Source of the DNA: Euborellia annulipes
Lineage: Eukaryota > Arthropoda > Insecta > Dermaptera > Anisolabididae
Direction: 5' to 3'
DNA length: 64,000 nucleotides
Assembly (NCBI GenBank): GCA_023213315.1
Contig: JAKCPI010003056.1
Span: 53,942 to 117,941 of the forward strand
The notes under the pieces were generated by a model. It did no database searches and had not been told where the DNA came from. It saw only the letters and a list, made by a program, of their open reading frames with translations. Every line of letters starts with the position of its first letter. The first letter of the stretch is position 1. Position numbers and translations under genes: made by a program. This document shows positions 52,692 to 63,339 of this stretch, piece by piece.

Positions 52692-53001
52692 TGAAATATT
52701 TTCTTGATAATTCAAAAATTTTAAATTTAGGCTATGTATAGCTCGTAAAACATTGAAATTGGCTATTTGAACTTAAAATAGGCACTAAAAAAGGCATTTA
52801 TAGATGAAATAGGCACTAAAACCCAAAATCGGCCAAAATAGGCATTATAGGCACTAACAAATGCCTCTTATTTTATTCAGAATTTCATGAAACGTATACA
52901 TATCATATTGGCCTAAATTTTAAGCCATAAATTAAAAAAAGGCAAATAGGGCGAAATCCGAGCCTTAATAATGAGACACTATGCATTGACAATTTGTCGA
53001 C

Positions 53002-53036
53002 CTGAAAATGGAAGGGAAACGTTCCCGAAATGTCAA
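53002..53036 (+). ncRNA. hammerhead-like core
   Basis: CTGAAAA, a perfect stem II GGGAA/TTCCC around ACG, then GAAATGTCAACG. It lies 35 bp after the nested hAT element. The G of CTGANGA is A here. No inverted partner was found. Confidence 0.4.
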
Positions 53037-53161
53037 CGAAAATAATTAACTTTTTATTATATGCTGGCTGCCTACCTTTTCTTACTCCTCTATAATAATA
53101 ATAGTCTCCTCGTAAAAAGAAAGTTTTTATTATTATTTTATCAAAGACCGACATCAAATTG

Positions 53162-53823
53162 AAAAATCTGGTGTGACTGGCGCACAGCACACAACTTCTC
53201 TTACCTTCGGTAATCGAAAGTTGTGTTCTGTGCTTGTCACACCAGATTTTTTGTGTCGACATATATTTAGTTCCCGACAGTACGGAACATTTGAATTCAG
53301 ATGTAAAATTTATAAGTATGGGAAAATATTTATATTTTGTTATCATGGCAACCATTTCTCCTATCTTCCCTATGAAATACAAGAGTAAAGTGGTCTTCAG
53401 AAGATTTCAATCGCAAAATGAGAATATACATTTTAAAGAACATCTAAAAAATAATTGATTTTTGAATTTTAAAAAAAATCGTTGGAGCAAATTTTGAGAA
53501 AATCGAAAAAAACTGAAAAAGTACATCAGTAAAGTACTAGTACTCTTTGGCCGATTTTGATTAAAAGCTTATTTTTCCGGTCCCGGGAGGTGTTTAACTT
53601 AAATATAAAATTTCAACCTCGTAGCTCAATTCCTTCATCCTTAAAATTGAACACACACCCACCCACCCACCCACAGACAGATCATGTCGCGAAAACCACT
53701 TTTTGGATTCAGGGGACCTCAAAACATGAAGATCCATCAAAATCTCGACATCGAATTTTTGACATGAATCCAATACTTTCTCTCTATATATATATTACAT
53801 ATATACATAGGTAAGAGAAAGTA
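53162..53823 (+). repeat. HP repeat, complete
   Basis: Very similar to 39738-40449 along its length, with a shorter (CACC)n tract at 53650-53672. Hairpin at 53164-53250 and end GGTAAGAGAAAGT at 53810-53822. The long minus-strand open frame across its 5' part is repeat sequence, not a gene. Confidence 0.9.
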
Positions 53824-54000
53824 ATAATTGGTAGGTATTAGACGGTGCCTATATCATAAGGTGGAAAAATTAAAAGTTTATTCCGCCTGTCTCTAGATGT
53901 CTAGTTCGTTGAGAATGGTCATCTTTAATCTCTATTTCTATTTGTGTCATATATTATTTTTTTCAATATATTTTATAAAATAATTAATTAATTTTTTTTT

Positions 54001-54424
54001 AAAGTGGAACTTTTATTTGATTGCCTCAAATTTTTTCGCTCTTCTATCAATATGTCGCGTTACAAGGGCCCTGCCGCTACAAGTTATGACGTCACAAGCC
54101 GTGACGACAAAATTAGGAAAGTTTAAATTTAATATATATGACGAATTATAAAAAAATAATTGTGAGATTTAATTATTCAATTTTTAAATTGATAAAATAT
54201 AATTTTTAAAATAATTTAAAATGATTCAAATCTTCAATTACTAAATAAATATTGTTCTCAGTTTTTAACATGCGTCTTGATTTCCCATTTTCCAATTATT
54301 AAATTTAGATTAAAAACACGATTTTAATACCCTTAATTGAATAATTTTCTGAAAATTTTCAGTTAAACGCCTACGATCCGAAAAAGTTTCACTTGAATCG
54401 TGGTTTCATAAAACCACACAATGT
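54001..54424 (+). repeat. D repeat, copy 1
   Basis: It starts AAAGTGGAACTTTTATTTGA, contains ATGACGTCACAAGCCGTGAC and CTTGATTTCCCATTTTCC, and ends with a small hairpin GTGGTTTCATAAAACCAC. The same 430 bp is found inverted at 62021-62459. It encodes nothing. Class unknown. Confidence 0.85.
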
Positions 54425-55020
54425 TTTTTTGTTTTTGACAACGAACATCAATACTTTCAATACTTTTTTTATAAAATGCAGGTAACGGTCCCTTAGAGGT
54501 TAGTTCACTTGAATTGGAGAAAGTTCACAGTACTTGAAAACAACTGCAGAATAAACCTGTGAAACTTTGTACAGTATTTATATTTTTAATAAATAGAATC
54601 ATTAAAGTTGAAGCAACAGTCAATCAATCACACAACTTGTATAACCTATTTATTTTCTTTAAAGAGATTCACAAACTCGGTAAAATTATTTCTGAAATCT
54701 TGATAATAGATTCCTCTTATATTTTTCATTTCAACTGGATTTTCATCTCTTCTCTTTTTTAATATATTCACTTCAATATTAGATTAGATTCACATTTAAA
54801 TATAGAATTAAATTAAATGCAATCGAATAGGACTAGTATTTATTAGAAATATCCAATATGAAGGCAAAATTTTTTAACGTGAATTTATATCCTTGATCAG
54901 AGGAAATAACCAATCGGAAATCAATGTTTTTTTTTTTTAGATATTTATTATTTTTGTATGTGTTGTGTTTATAAAAAAAATATTCGGGCGACAGAACTTT
55001 CCATTTGATTAATTAATCTT
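54425..55020. other. AT-rich unique DNA
   Basis: Nothing recognised. The frame at 54559-54762 starts with ATG but is Ile/Phe-rich and without domain content. Confidence 0.45.
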
Positions 55021-55420
55021 TCACTGTCTCAATAGGTTTAAACTAAACTCTCTCTCTGTGGAGCTGACAAATATCGCATGGGGCGTAGTGTGTGTATAGT
55101 GCCGGGGGTGGATTCCAATCGGCAATCGGCTGCTTGTCTGCAGACTCGCCATTAGCTCTGATAATTGGCGTCCACGTTTGCAATTTGCCCGATAAATATC
55201 GATGCGGGGCAAGCGCAGTTAATTGCCCAGCGATCGAACACCGCACCGCACCCCTTTAGCTTTAACCTCTCTCTCTCTCTCTCTCTCTCTGCAACATCAG
55301 CTCTCCCCTTCCAGGTTGTCAACATACAAATACGTTTTTATTTTTTTTTTGCTTTTTTTTTTTGTTCGCCATGCAGATTAGTAATGTGTATGCAAGTCGA
55401 ATAGAAAAACAGCCGCGTCG
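55021..55420. other. GC-richer unique island, candidate regulatory DNA
   Basis: 55080-55260 has CCAATCGGCAATCGGCTGCT, GCTCTGATAATTGGCGTCCA, CAATTTGCCCGATAAATATC and CAGTTAATTGCCCAGCGATC. Repeated AATTGCC and ATAATTGG words and balanced composition contrast with the flanks. A CT microsatellite follows at 55269-55290. Open frames on both strands overlap and have no domain. Confidence 0.35.
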
Positions 55421-55973
55421 AGTTCATATTTGCTGCGCTTGAGTTTGTTTCATAATCAAATGAACATCAAAAAACGAAGATTTATTATTATCCCTCCTGC
55501 CAAGCGGATGGAGGGAAGGAAATAATTTTTTTTTACAGCTGATAATTAATAGAAATAAAATTTATGCTTAATTGATTTTAAAGAAGAGAGGAGCAAGCTT
55601 CTATCACTTTTATTCAAAAAGAAAGAGATTAGGTTAAACAAATCTTAAAGTAGGGTCAACACACGAAGAGTTTGCTATTCCAAGCCACTCCAAGTAAAAC
55701 ATGGAAATATTCACATTTGGTAGTCCAAATCATGTTTGTGCCTCAATCCGGCCCTTCGCATTGCCTGACTTTAAATGAAAGGGGAAGGAAAGACTAAATT
55801 ATAAAGAGAGGAAGATCCAGCCAATCAACGCTCGGTCAGCTCGTGGTTTAAGTCCTTGAGTATTCAAGCAATCCCTTCAATCCTCAATCCCTTATGTCTC
55901 AAAATCCTTAGAAATAATTTATGAGACTTCTAGAATTTTTCATTGATTCGTGATCAATTTTTTTTCTTTTTTT
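55421..55973. other. unique DNA, mixed composition at 55640-55870
   Basis: 55660-55860 (AGGGTCAACACACGAAGAGT, CAATCAACGCTCGGTCAGC) is less AT-rich. No element or domain seen. Confidence 0.35.
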
Positions 55974-56435
55974 AAGTGGAACTTTTAATTGATGGCCTCA
56001 AATTTTTTCGCTCTTCTATCAGCATTTCGCGTTACAGGCCGTGACGCTACAAGCCGCGACGACAAAAATAGTAAAGTTGAAATTTAATATATAGGGAGCG
56101 TACAAGTATTACGTAACGCAATTTGGGGAGGAGGGGGTGGGGTTCGTAAAATGTTACCATGCGTTACAAGGGGGGAGGGGGAGTTGAACAACGCGTTACG
56201 TAACGAGTATTTTAGCGACTTTCCGATACTTTGCACAACATAGTTGTGGCTTTTAGATAAAAATGGTCGCTTGAGCGTTACATAACGTCTAGGGGGAGGG
56301 GGTCAGAAAAATGTTACGGCGCGTTACATGCAGGAGAGGGGGGAGGGTCAAAAATTGCGTTACGTAATACTTGTACGCTCCCTTATGACGAATTATAAAA
56401 AATAATTGTGAGATTTAATTATTCAATTTTTAAAT
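55974..56435 (+). repeat. D repeat, copy 2, 5' part, split by a MITE
   Basis: It begins AAGTGGAACTTTTAATTGAT, passes AGGCCGTGACGCTACAAGCC and TTGAAATTTAATATAT, is interrupted by 56094-56382, and continues TATGACGAATTATAAAAAAT to TTCAATTTTTAAATG. The remaining 3' half is missing. Confidence 0.85.
56094..56382. mobile_element. MITE with 31-bp near-perfect inverted ends
   Basis: It starts GGGAGCGTACAAGTATTACG and ends CGTAATACTTGTACGCTCCC, and the complementarity extends through TAACGCAATTT. ACGCGTTACGTAACG and GCGTTACA words repeat inside, and both halves carry G-rich blocks next to TGTTAC. Comparison with the uninterrupted D repeats shows the insertion point in a TATATATG run, where slippage hides the exact duplication. 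No coding sequence. Confidence 0.85.
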
Positions 56436-57946
56436 GCACTTGGTCTCTCTAAATTTTATGGTTGTTTCTCTCACCGATAGGGTGCACTGCTAGAGCGAAT
56501 ACTTTTTACTGATACAGATAGTATATACGAGTAAGCTTATATTTATATTTATATAAGATTGATAATAATTGAGGACGAGATTAGCCGAGAGTATTAGTTG
56601 AAGACAAATCCAGTTCAATCCATCTCAAGGTAAAAAAAAATATTATCCAACTCTATACCTTCTTATGAGGAAGGAACAGCTCTGAAGGTTACTGCCCAGA
56701 GTAGCCAAAACGTGTCAGTTCCGATTGAGAGAGATATAATTGAAAATTAGGCTAATGTTCCTCGGGACCCTATCCCGATGTTCTCAGCTGAACGTTTGGC
56801 GTTGCTTAATCACCCTGGTTTTTTCTCTTCACTTGCGGACCTCGCCTCTATTGTCATTTATTAGCCTATATGTGCTATTTTTTATCCATGAATTTCAAAT
56901 ATAGGCCTATTTAATTTTTAACACGCAACGAGTATTGGATTTCATCAACTTTTAACCATCACTTAATTAATACCCTAAAAACTCGATCTTCATAAAAGGG
57001 GTTAGTTACTAGATTAATGATTAAATTCGATATCTTTTTAATAATTTCGTAATAATGTTTAAAATAGAGAGAGAGAGAGGAATGAATTTCAAATCCAATT
57101 ATATACATGAAGCTTGATGAATTTTTTAGATCCGAGGGTCATGATGATGATCACCACCACATCAGTAGTGATTAATATGGACCGGAGAGAGATTTATTCA
57201 ACAGAGTCTGGTTTTGGCCAGAATAATAATTATTATGCAAACAGAGAGAGAGGCATGAGATGTCAAAGTGCTTGTTTCAACCTTTGGTTGTAACTCAAAA
57301 GCTCAAACTCGCTTTGTGTCGCCATTAAAATGAAAAACCAAATGCACATTTCATCCATGCTGTTGTTGTTGTTGTTGCTCGTGTTCAATATTAGAATGAT
57401 TAAAATCATGAGTTCTAACTATTAGAGAGATATTAGCTACATTGGCTGTCTGTTTGCTGCTGCTTTTGAAGGGATCCTGAAAGAGAAAGAGTGAGTTCGA
57501 ATTCAACTTTGTGACATACAATGCTAATTAGGGAATTTATATATTCTCTTTTCGAATATTCGCTCCCCCGCTCTTGTGGAAGAGGAAATAGACGATTTTA
57601 TTAGGACTATAAAAAATAAATTTTAATCGCATGTGACCAGAAGTGAATCTTGACTCCCTAGCACAAGAGGCGAGTTCTCTACTACTACTACTACTACTGT
57701 GCTACTGTATGTTCAAGCTTAAAAAGTTTATTTTAATGTTTTGTTGTATAGTTGTATGGCTTTCACTTACGCTTTATAGGCAACCTGAAACCAACATAAG
57801 GATTAGAAATAAAAATTTTACACATTTTTGTAAAAATTTTGTTTTGGAAATTTATGTATTTTTTATATTATATACAAATTTTTGTATCGTTTTATGATCA
57901 TGGCTAAACAAGGGCAAGAGATAAATTTAAAAAAAAAGACTAGGGC
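56436..57946. other. AT-rich unique DNA; weak hammerhead-like phrase at 56692
   Basis: 56692-56713 reads CTGAAGGTTACTGCCCAGAG and pairs GGTTACT with AGTAGCC, but the second core strand is CAAAAC. 57100-57480 has mixed composition with a (TTG)n run at 57360-57376. A (CTA)n run is at 57681-57696. No gene is supported. Confidence 0.4.
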
Positions 57947-58805
57947 TACTTACTTTCTCTTACCTCTATATATTTTGGAGTTTAGGCTTTCACAGTTGTT
58001 ATCATTAGTAAAAGAATTAGATTTTCTGTTAACTGTGGTTTATTTGTAAAAATTACAACGTTTCGGCCACTCATTCTGTGAATGAATTTGTTGTAATTTT
58101 TAAACCGAAAATCTAATTCTTTTACTATGGATATATCCATATCATCATATAAGATTGCCAATTGATATATGTTAATCTCTATAGAGAGAAAGTATTGGAT
58201 TCTTGTCAAAAATTCGATGTCGAAATTTTGATAGAGATGCACGTTTTAGAGGTCCCCTGAATCCCAAAAAGTGGTTTTCGCGAAATGGTCTGTCTGTGGG
58301 TGTGTGTGTCTGTATTAAATTTTAAGCATCGAAGGAATTCACCTAGGAAGCTGAAATTTTATATTTAAGTTAGACATCCCCCTGGAGCGTGAAAATAAGC
58401 TTTTAAACAAAATCGGCCAAAAAGTACTAGTACTTTACTGATGTACTTTTTCAGTTTTGTTCGATTTTCTCAAAATTCGTCCTAGCGATTTTGATTAAAT
58501 TCATAAATCAATTATTTTTTAGAAGCTCTTTCAAATGTATATTTTCATTTTGCCCTCAAAATAGTTTGAAGCACACTTTACTCTTGAACTTCATAGGAAG
58601 GATAGGAGAAATGGTTGTCATCGTAACAAAATATAAATATGTTCCCATGTATATAAATTTTACATCTTGAATTCTAATCTATCGTTGGAAACTAAATATA
58701 TGTCGACACAAAAAAATCTGGTGTGACAGCACAGAACACAACTTTCGATTACCGAAGGTAAGAGAAAGTTGTGTGCTGTGCGAACAGTCACACCAGATTT
58801 TTTAT
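57947..58805 (-). repeat. HP repeat, complete but split by an HHR foldback
   Basis: The terminal hairpin TACTTTCTCTTACCTCTATA (57950) is separated from its partner CTATAGAGAGAAAGTATTGG (58178) by the foldback at 57970-58135. The rest follows to the hairpin at 58710-58805 on the minus strand. Confidence 0.85.
57970..58135. mobile_element. HHR foldback, shortened, inside an HP repeat
   Basis: It starts TTTGGAGTTTAGGCTTTCAC and includes TTTGTAAAAATTACAACGTT and TCGGCCACTCATTCTGTG. The right arm, TTGTAATTTTTAAACCGAAA, is reduced. It is the same family as 49952-50270. The CTGAAGA strand has been deleted, so the motif is dead. Confidence 0.75.
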
Positions 58806-59590
58806 TTGATATAGGTCTATATCAGTTATTGTTTATAGATAAACTAAAAAATTTGTTTAAATTATAATCTATCAATAATATGACTAATATTGTTTGGAAT
58901 CGTTAAAAGTATCTAGTAGCCCCGATATATAGGAGTATATATATACGCATATAAACATATAGTACTATTTAATCTAATTGTAGTTATTTATCAATTTATT
59001 TTATCAATTTAAATATTATCATAAAATTCCACGATAATTTCTCTTAGTTGTTGTTGATTTTAATTTATGATCATTCACATCACTAAAATCAAAATATCTC
59101 TCTATTTATAGGCCAGTGCTCATTAATAATTGTTTCGTTCATTTGATCTCGAATCATTTGATATTATCATCATAATCAAGAAAATAAACTAAATCCGAAA
59201 TAGACTCCAATCAAACAGCCATGATATGAATCTAATATCCTATTTAATCGAACTGAAAGCAAATAGAAATAATCATTCGATTGATTACAATTTCAAAAAT
59301 TACTCAAAAATAATAAATGTTCGTTTGGATTGAAAAATTTTTTCCTTTAATTGAAAAATAAATTGGAAATTGTTTAACATAACATTTGTGAAGAGAATTA
59401 CGAATCTTATTTTTTAAACTTTTGTTGTCAAATTAATTACAATTAAGTTAATACTCTTTTTTTAATCAATTTTAGTAACAATTACTAACTCATTTAGTAC
59501 TTTACTAAAATAAGCTCAGATCATGAAAAAAAATTCGCTTTTTTTGTTTAATAATATCTAAATAATAATCATCATTATCATCATACTTAT
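58806..59590. other. AT-rich unique DNA
   Basis: Nothing recognised. Confidence 0.5.
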
Positions 59591-59760
59591 ATATAAAGCC
59601 CTTAAACCGGTGTCAGATGTGTGAACGCACCAATCAGGCCTCAGCAATGCCTTAGGGACAGCGCTGATTGGCGAAATTCAGAGAGGGCGGGGCGGAGTCG
59701 GAGAGGCAAATTCAAAATTTTTAACTACTAAACGCGTACGAGACGCCGTTTTGTACAATT
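59584..59760. promoter_or_regulatory. GC-rich patch with CCAAT and TATA-like words
   Basis: TATATATAAAG (59588-59598) is followed by ACCAATCAGG (59629), the complementary CTGATTGGCG (59662) and GGGCGGGGCGG (59686-59696). The order and density of these words resemble a promoter, but CCAATCA and TGATTGG are also a short inverted repeat, and no transcript or exon is visible downstream on either strand. Confidence 0.2.
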
Positions 59761-59879
59761 GAAAATTGGTCCGTAAATAGATTTTTGAATAAACAGATAT
59801 GCTAACCTTTCATTTTTCTCGAAACAATAGAAAATGGACTTACACCACTTTCAAAATAAACGATCCATATATATGTTGA

Positions 59880-60036
59880 TAATAGAAGTGGCTGTTCAGC
59901 AATTAGAATGATGAAGGAAGAGAGGATGTCAGCCAAAAAAGGAGCCTCTATCGAATAAAAATCTCCAATCAGAAAACGTTTCGGGTTTAATTAGATTAGA
60001 TTTTTGGCTGACATCCTCTCTTCCTTCATCATTCTG
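59880..60036. mobile_element. HHR foldback, 35-bp perfect arms
   Basis: AGAATGATGAAGGAAGAGAG... (59906-59940) and its complement (60002-60036) are perfect for 35 bp. In between, on the minus strand, TTAAACCCGAAACGTTTTC keeps the GAAAC strand, but the CTGAAGA strand is gone. Related to 36960-37140. Confidence 0.7.
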
Positions 60037-60049
60037 ATCCATATATATA

Positions 60050-60175
60050 TTGGGATCCAGGCATTTTTATTTAAGCCATTTGGTATCCAAATGACTTAAA
60101 TAAAATCATCGGCCCAACCCACGACCCTAGCTATAGAAGGTTAGCACGCTACCAAGTGCACTAAGCCCGAGGGCG
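60050..60175 (-). repeat. SINE-1, head and body without tail
   Basis: On the minus strand GCCCTCGGGCTTAGTGCACT is the start, with a degenerate A box and a B box region GGGTTGGGCC, then GATGATTTTATTTAAGTC and AAGCCATTT-type arms in GGCTTAAATAAAAATGCC. It stops at the foldback boundary, without the GTGTGAGTG tail. Confidence 0.7.
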
Positions 60176-60998
60176 TTATGTTAAATTATTCTTTTGATTA
60201 AGCCTTAATGGAAAGAATCAAGTAGGCATGTCTTATGACGTCAGTCGCTTAAAAGTGGGAGGGGATAATGTTAATATTAATTATTTTATAATAATTTAAT
60301 GAAAAAAATGTGAACTATTGATAATTCTAAACTCAAATTTTTAGTTGCATCTTTTTAAATAATTTTATTATTATAAGAGATTTTCTTCAGTTTCAGTTTT
60401 TAGAAAAAATTTAGCAAAAATAGGGAACCAAGTTACAAATCTTTCTCAATTTTATTAATTATTGTAAAATAATATTTTTAATAGTCGGGTGATAAGTTTT
60501 CTTATTTATCAATAATTTTCGGTCTAGCCCGGGCCCACTCAGCCCAGCAGCAGCTGTAACCTACTCCGTTCTTCTAATCCAACATACCTGTTACATGCTA
60601 ATATATAGAATGGAACATTTTTGGTTGCCTAACTTTCTTTAAACAAAATCTAAAGAACCCTCTGGTATAATTTATTTCTTAGAATATAGAATTCTTCCAC
60701 AATATTTTACTATTTATCTTCAATTATCAAAAGTTCTTGGAAAGGTACAACCTTAAATTCTACTCAAAAATTAAATATCCATCCGAGTGACCGAATATCT
60801 CGATTCAGCTATCCACCTGGACTGAATATATGCTCATATATCATATGTATATATCCCAATTGGTTATTCAATTTTGGAAAGCCACCAGATAAACATCAAT
60901 AATCCATTTAATTAAATATCTCATCAAGTGAGTTAATTAATAATATATAATGTAACTGATTCGCACATGTTCTGAGGCCCTTTGGCGACCTCACCCTA

Positions 60999-61030
<32 letters not shown>

Positions 61031-62020
61031 GGCGTGTTTTGATTGTTTTCGGCATGTTCGATACCAAGATCAAAGGCAGCCCTGCAGGGGTCCCTTGTCT
61101 GTCTGTCGGCGCCCAAGCACACATACGGACATACACATGTACAAACAAAGCCAAATCAATTGAATTTATCAATTATTATTATTTACCATAATAATTATAT
61201 ACGTTATTCACGAATACTAATTGAATTTTTTATTTAAAAAAAAATTAACTATAATTGATAATAAATAATTAAAAAATAAATATCGAGAGAGGAGATTCTT
61301 TTATAAAGTTTATTTATATAAAATGTCAATATCATAATTAAAAATTATAAAAAAATTATTTACAAATATTATTTGTGACGGATGAATTTAAAATAAATTA
61401 TATTCAAATGGAAATGTTAAAAATGTATAATGTAGCTATCATATAATGAATGTATTTTATTATTTGGTGTGTGAGAAACACGCCTGGATTTTTTTTTTTT
61501 GTTTCATTCAATTTTAACCATATAGCCCCTACTAAACCTCAATTTAATCAAAGTAAATATAAAATAAATGAGAAGTTTTATTTTATTTTTTTTTGCAAAC
61601 AATTTGTTGTACAAATTAAAAAGAGATTTAGTAATATTATTTTTTAGTACCTCTATCAACACTCTTTTAAAAAAATAAAATACATTGACTGGGTAAAGGT
61701 CTATTTGATAAATCCCAATGATGATTGTTTTTTCAAAGTCTTTTTCAGCATTTAAGGTCATTTAGACCCCATATAAATATTATTTGTGACGGATGAATGA
61801 ACCTTCAGATCTTCAAATGATAAATAAAGAGACCAAAAATATAATTGTACTCTTGTCTTTATTTTTAGTAAAATACCTCTGAGACGAAGCAAAGTGTATC
61901 TATTGACGATTTCTGAGTATAAGCTTATGAACCAATTAACTGAAAACAAAAATTTTCATGCGTTTGATGTTCGACAATAATAATTAAATTTTTTTCACAA
62001 AAGACAAATAGAAAAAAATA
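60176..62020. other. AT-rich unique DNA with a mixed patch at 61031-61140
   Basis: A (TA)n run at 61003-61030 precedes GGCGTGTTTTGATTGTTTTC and AAGGCAGCCCTGCAGGGGTC. ATAAATATTATTTGTGACGG and the following GATGAAT recur at 61360-61387 and 61775-61798 as a short direct repeat. No gene. Confidence 0.45.
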
Positions 62021-62459
62021 ACATTGTGTGGTTTTATGAAACCACGATGCAAGTGAAACTTTTTTCGGATCGTAGGCGTTTAACTGAAAATTTTCAGAAA
62101 ATCATTCAATTAAGGGTATTAAAATCGCGTTTTTTAATCTTAACTTAATAATTGGAAAATGGGAAATCAAGACGCATGTTAAAAACTGAGAACAATATTT
62201 ATTTAGTAATTGAAGATTTAAATCATTTTAAATTATTTTAAAAATTATATTTTATCAATTTAAAAATTGAATAATTAAATCTCACATTTATTTTTTATAA
62301 TTCGTCATATATATTAAATTTCAACTTTCCTAATTTTGTCGTCACGGCTTGTGACGTCATAACTTGTAGCGTCACAGCTTTTGACGTCACGGCCTGTAAC
62401 GCGACATGCTGATAGAGGAACGAAAAAATTTGAGGCGATCAAATAAAAGTTCCACTTTA
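62021..62459 (-). repeat. D repeat, copy 3, inverted
   Basis: Complement of 54001-54424 with scattered changes. It keeps both ends (CATTGTGTGGTTTTATGAAA and AAAGTTCCACTTT). It has an extra TGACGTCA-type unit (CACAGCTTTTGACGTCACGG) compared with copy 1. Confidence 0.85.
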
Positions 62460-63339
62460 ATAATAATAAACAAATTATTATTAAAGGGATATTATAAATT
62501 TCCATATTCAATTTTTAAAGTTCAATAGTTTTCCCCAATGAAATAGGCATCAATCACAAAAGCCTAAAAAATTTGGGGTGTTCCCATGGGGGAGGGTTTG
62601 ATGACTCATCTCTGCTCTCTCTCTCTCTCTCTCTCTCTCTCTTGATCGATAGTCATGATCATTAAGCCAATTAATCCTCCCGCAAGATGAATGAATGAAT
62701 CTTTAGGTTAGAAAAGGGAGCGCCGCTTTTATATAGGGGAGGTATTTAATTGAAGTTTTTATTTTTCAACCTCAATGATTTTCTAAAATGAATAACGAAG
62801 GGGAATAAAAAAATTTCAATTTATTTGAATTCCTTCTTCTCTCCTCTTTTAATATTTATATTTTTTAACCACCTGAAATTCATATATTTTTATTTGATTC
62901 TTTTAAATAGAGTATTATAAATTTATAAAAGAATTGTTCAGGTATTTAATCATTAAACACTTCAACTAAATTCATTGAAAAACGTTAACTGATTAATTTT
63001 GTTGAATGTTTAAAAAAAAAAATTAACTAAAATTTTATTCGAATTTGGTTGGAATGTTTTCGAATCGAACAAAAACATTTATTCTTAACTGGTTAATTTA
63101 TTTTAATCGAATATTTTTAGCCAGGTAAAAAATAAAACGGTTAACCTCTTAACCGATTAAATGTTTCAGTTTTAGTTAAAAAAAAATATGGACTCGTATG
63201 ACGAATAAAATGCCGAATTTTTCTAAAGGGAATTATTTTTATTAAATAATTCAGTTCTAAACTAATTGAGTGTCCTTCTAATTAAAAATTTACTAACTTT
63301 TTTTTTTATACCAGGTATTTCCTCTACATAATAATGTAA
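62460..63339. other. AT-rich unique DNA with CT microsatellite
   Basis: (CT)n at 62614-62642. Otherwise nothing is recognised. Confidence 0.5.

Larger units (their letters stand above)
52041..52967. mobile_element. outer hAT-type element of a three-level nest
   Basis: Ends TAGGGCTCGGATTT and AAATCCGAGCCTTA are complementary at 13 of 14. The flanks are ATAATGAG on both sides (52033-52040 and 52968-52975). Own sequence is made of AATAGGCACTTAAAAAGGCA-like repeats (52060-52170 and 52780-52860). A CAAG-hAT copy occupies 52209-52691. Confidence 0.85.

Noticed and set aside
52903..53382. 159-codon minus-strand open frame
   Set aside because: It starts inside an HP repeat and ends in the outer hAT-type element. 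The same HP peptide recurs at 24419 and 39707 as a by-product of repeat copies.
56692..56713. hammerhead ribozyme
   Set aside because: Stem II pairs well, but the second core strand is CAAAAC and the first is CTGAAGG. Two core changes make a chance match likely.
59584..59760. true promoter of an unseen gene
   Set aside because: The promoter-like words are suggestive, but nothing codes downstream on either strand, so it was kept only as a low-confidence regulatory patch.
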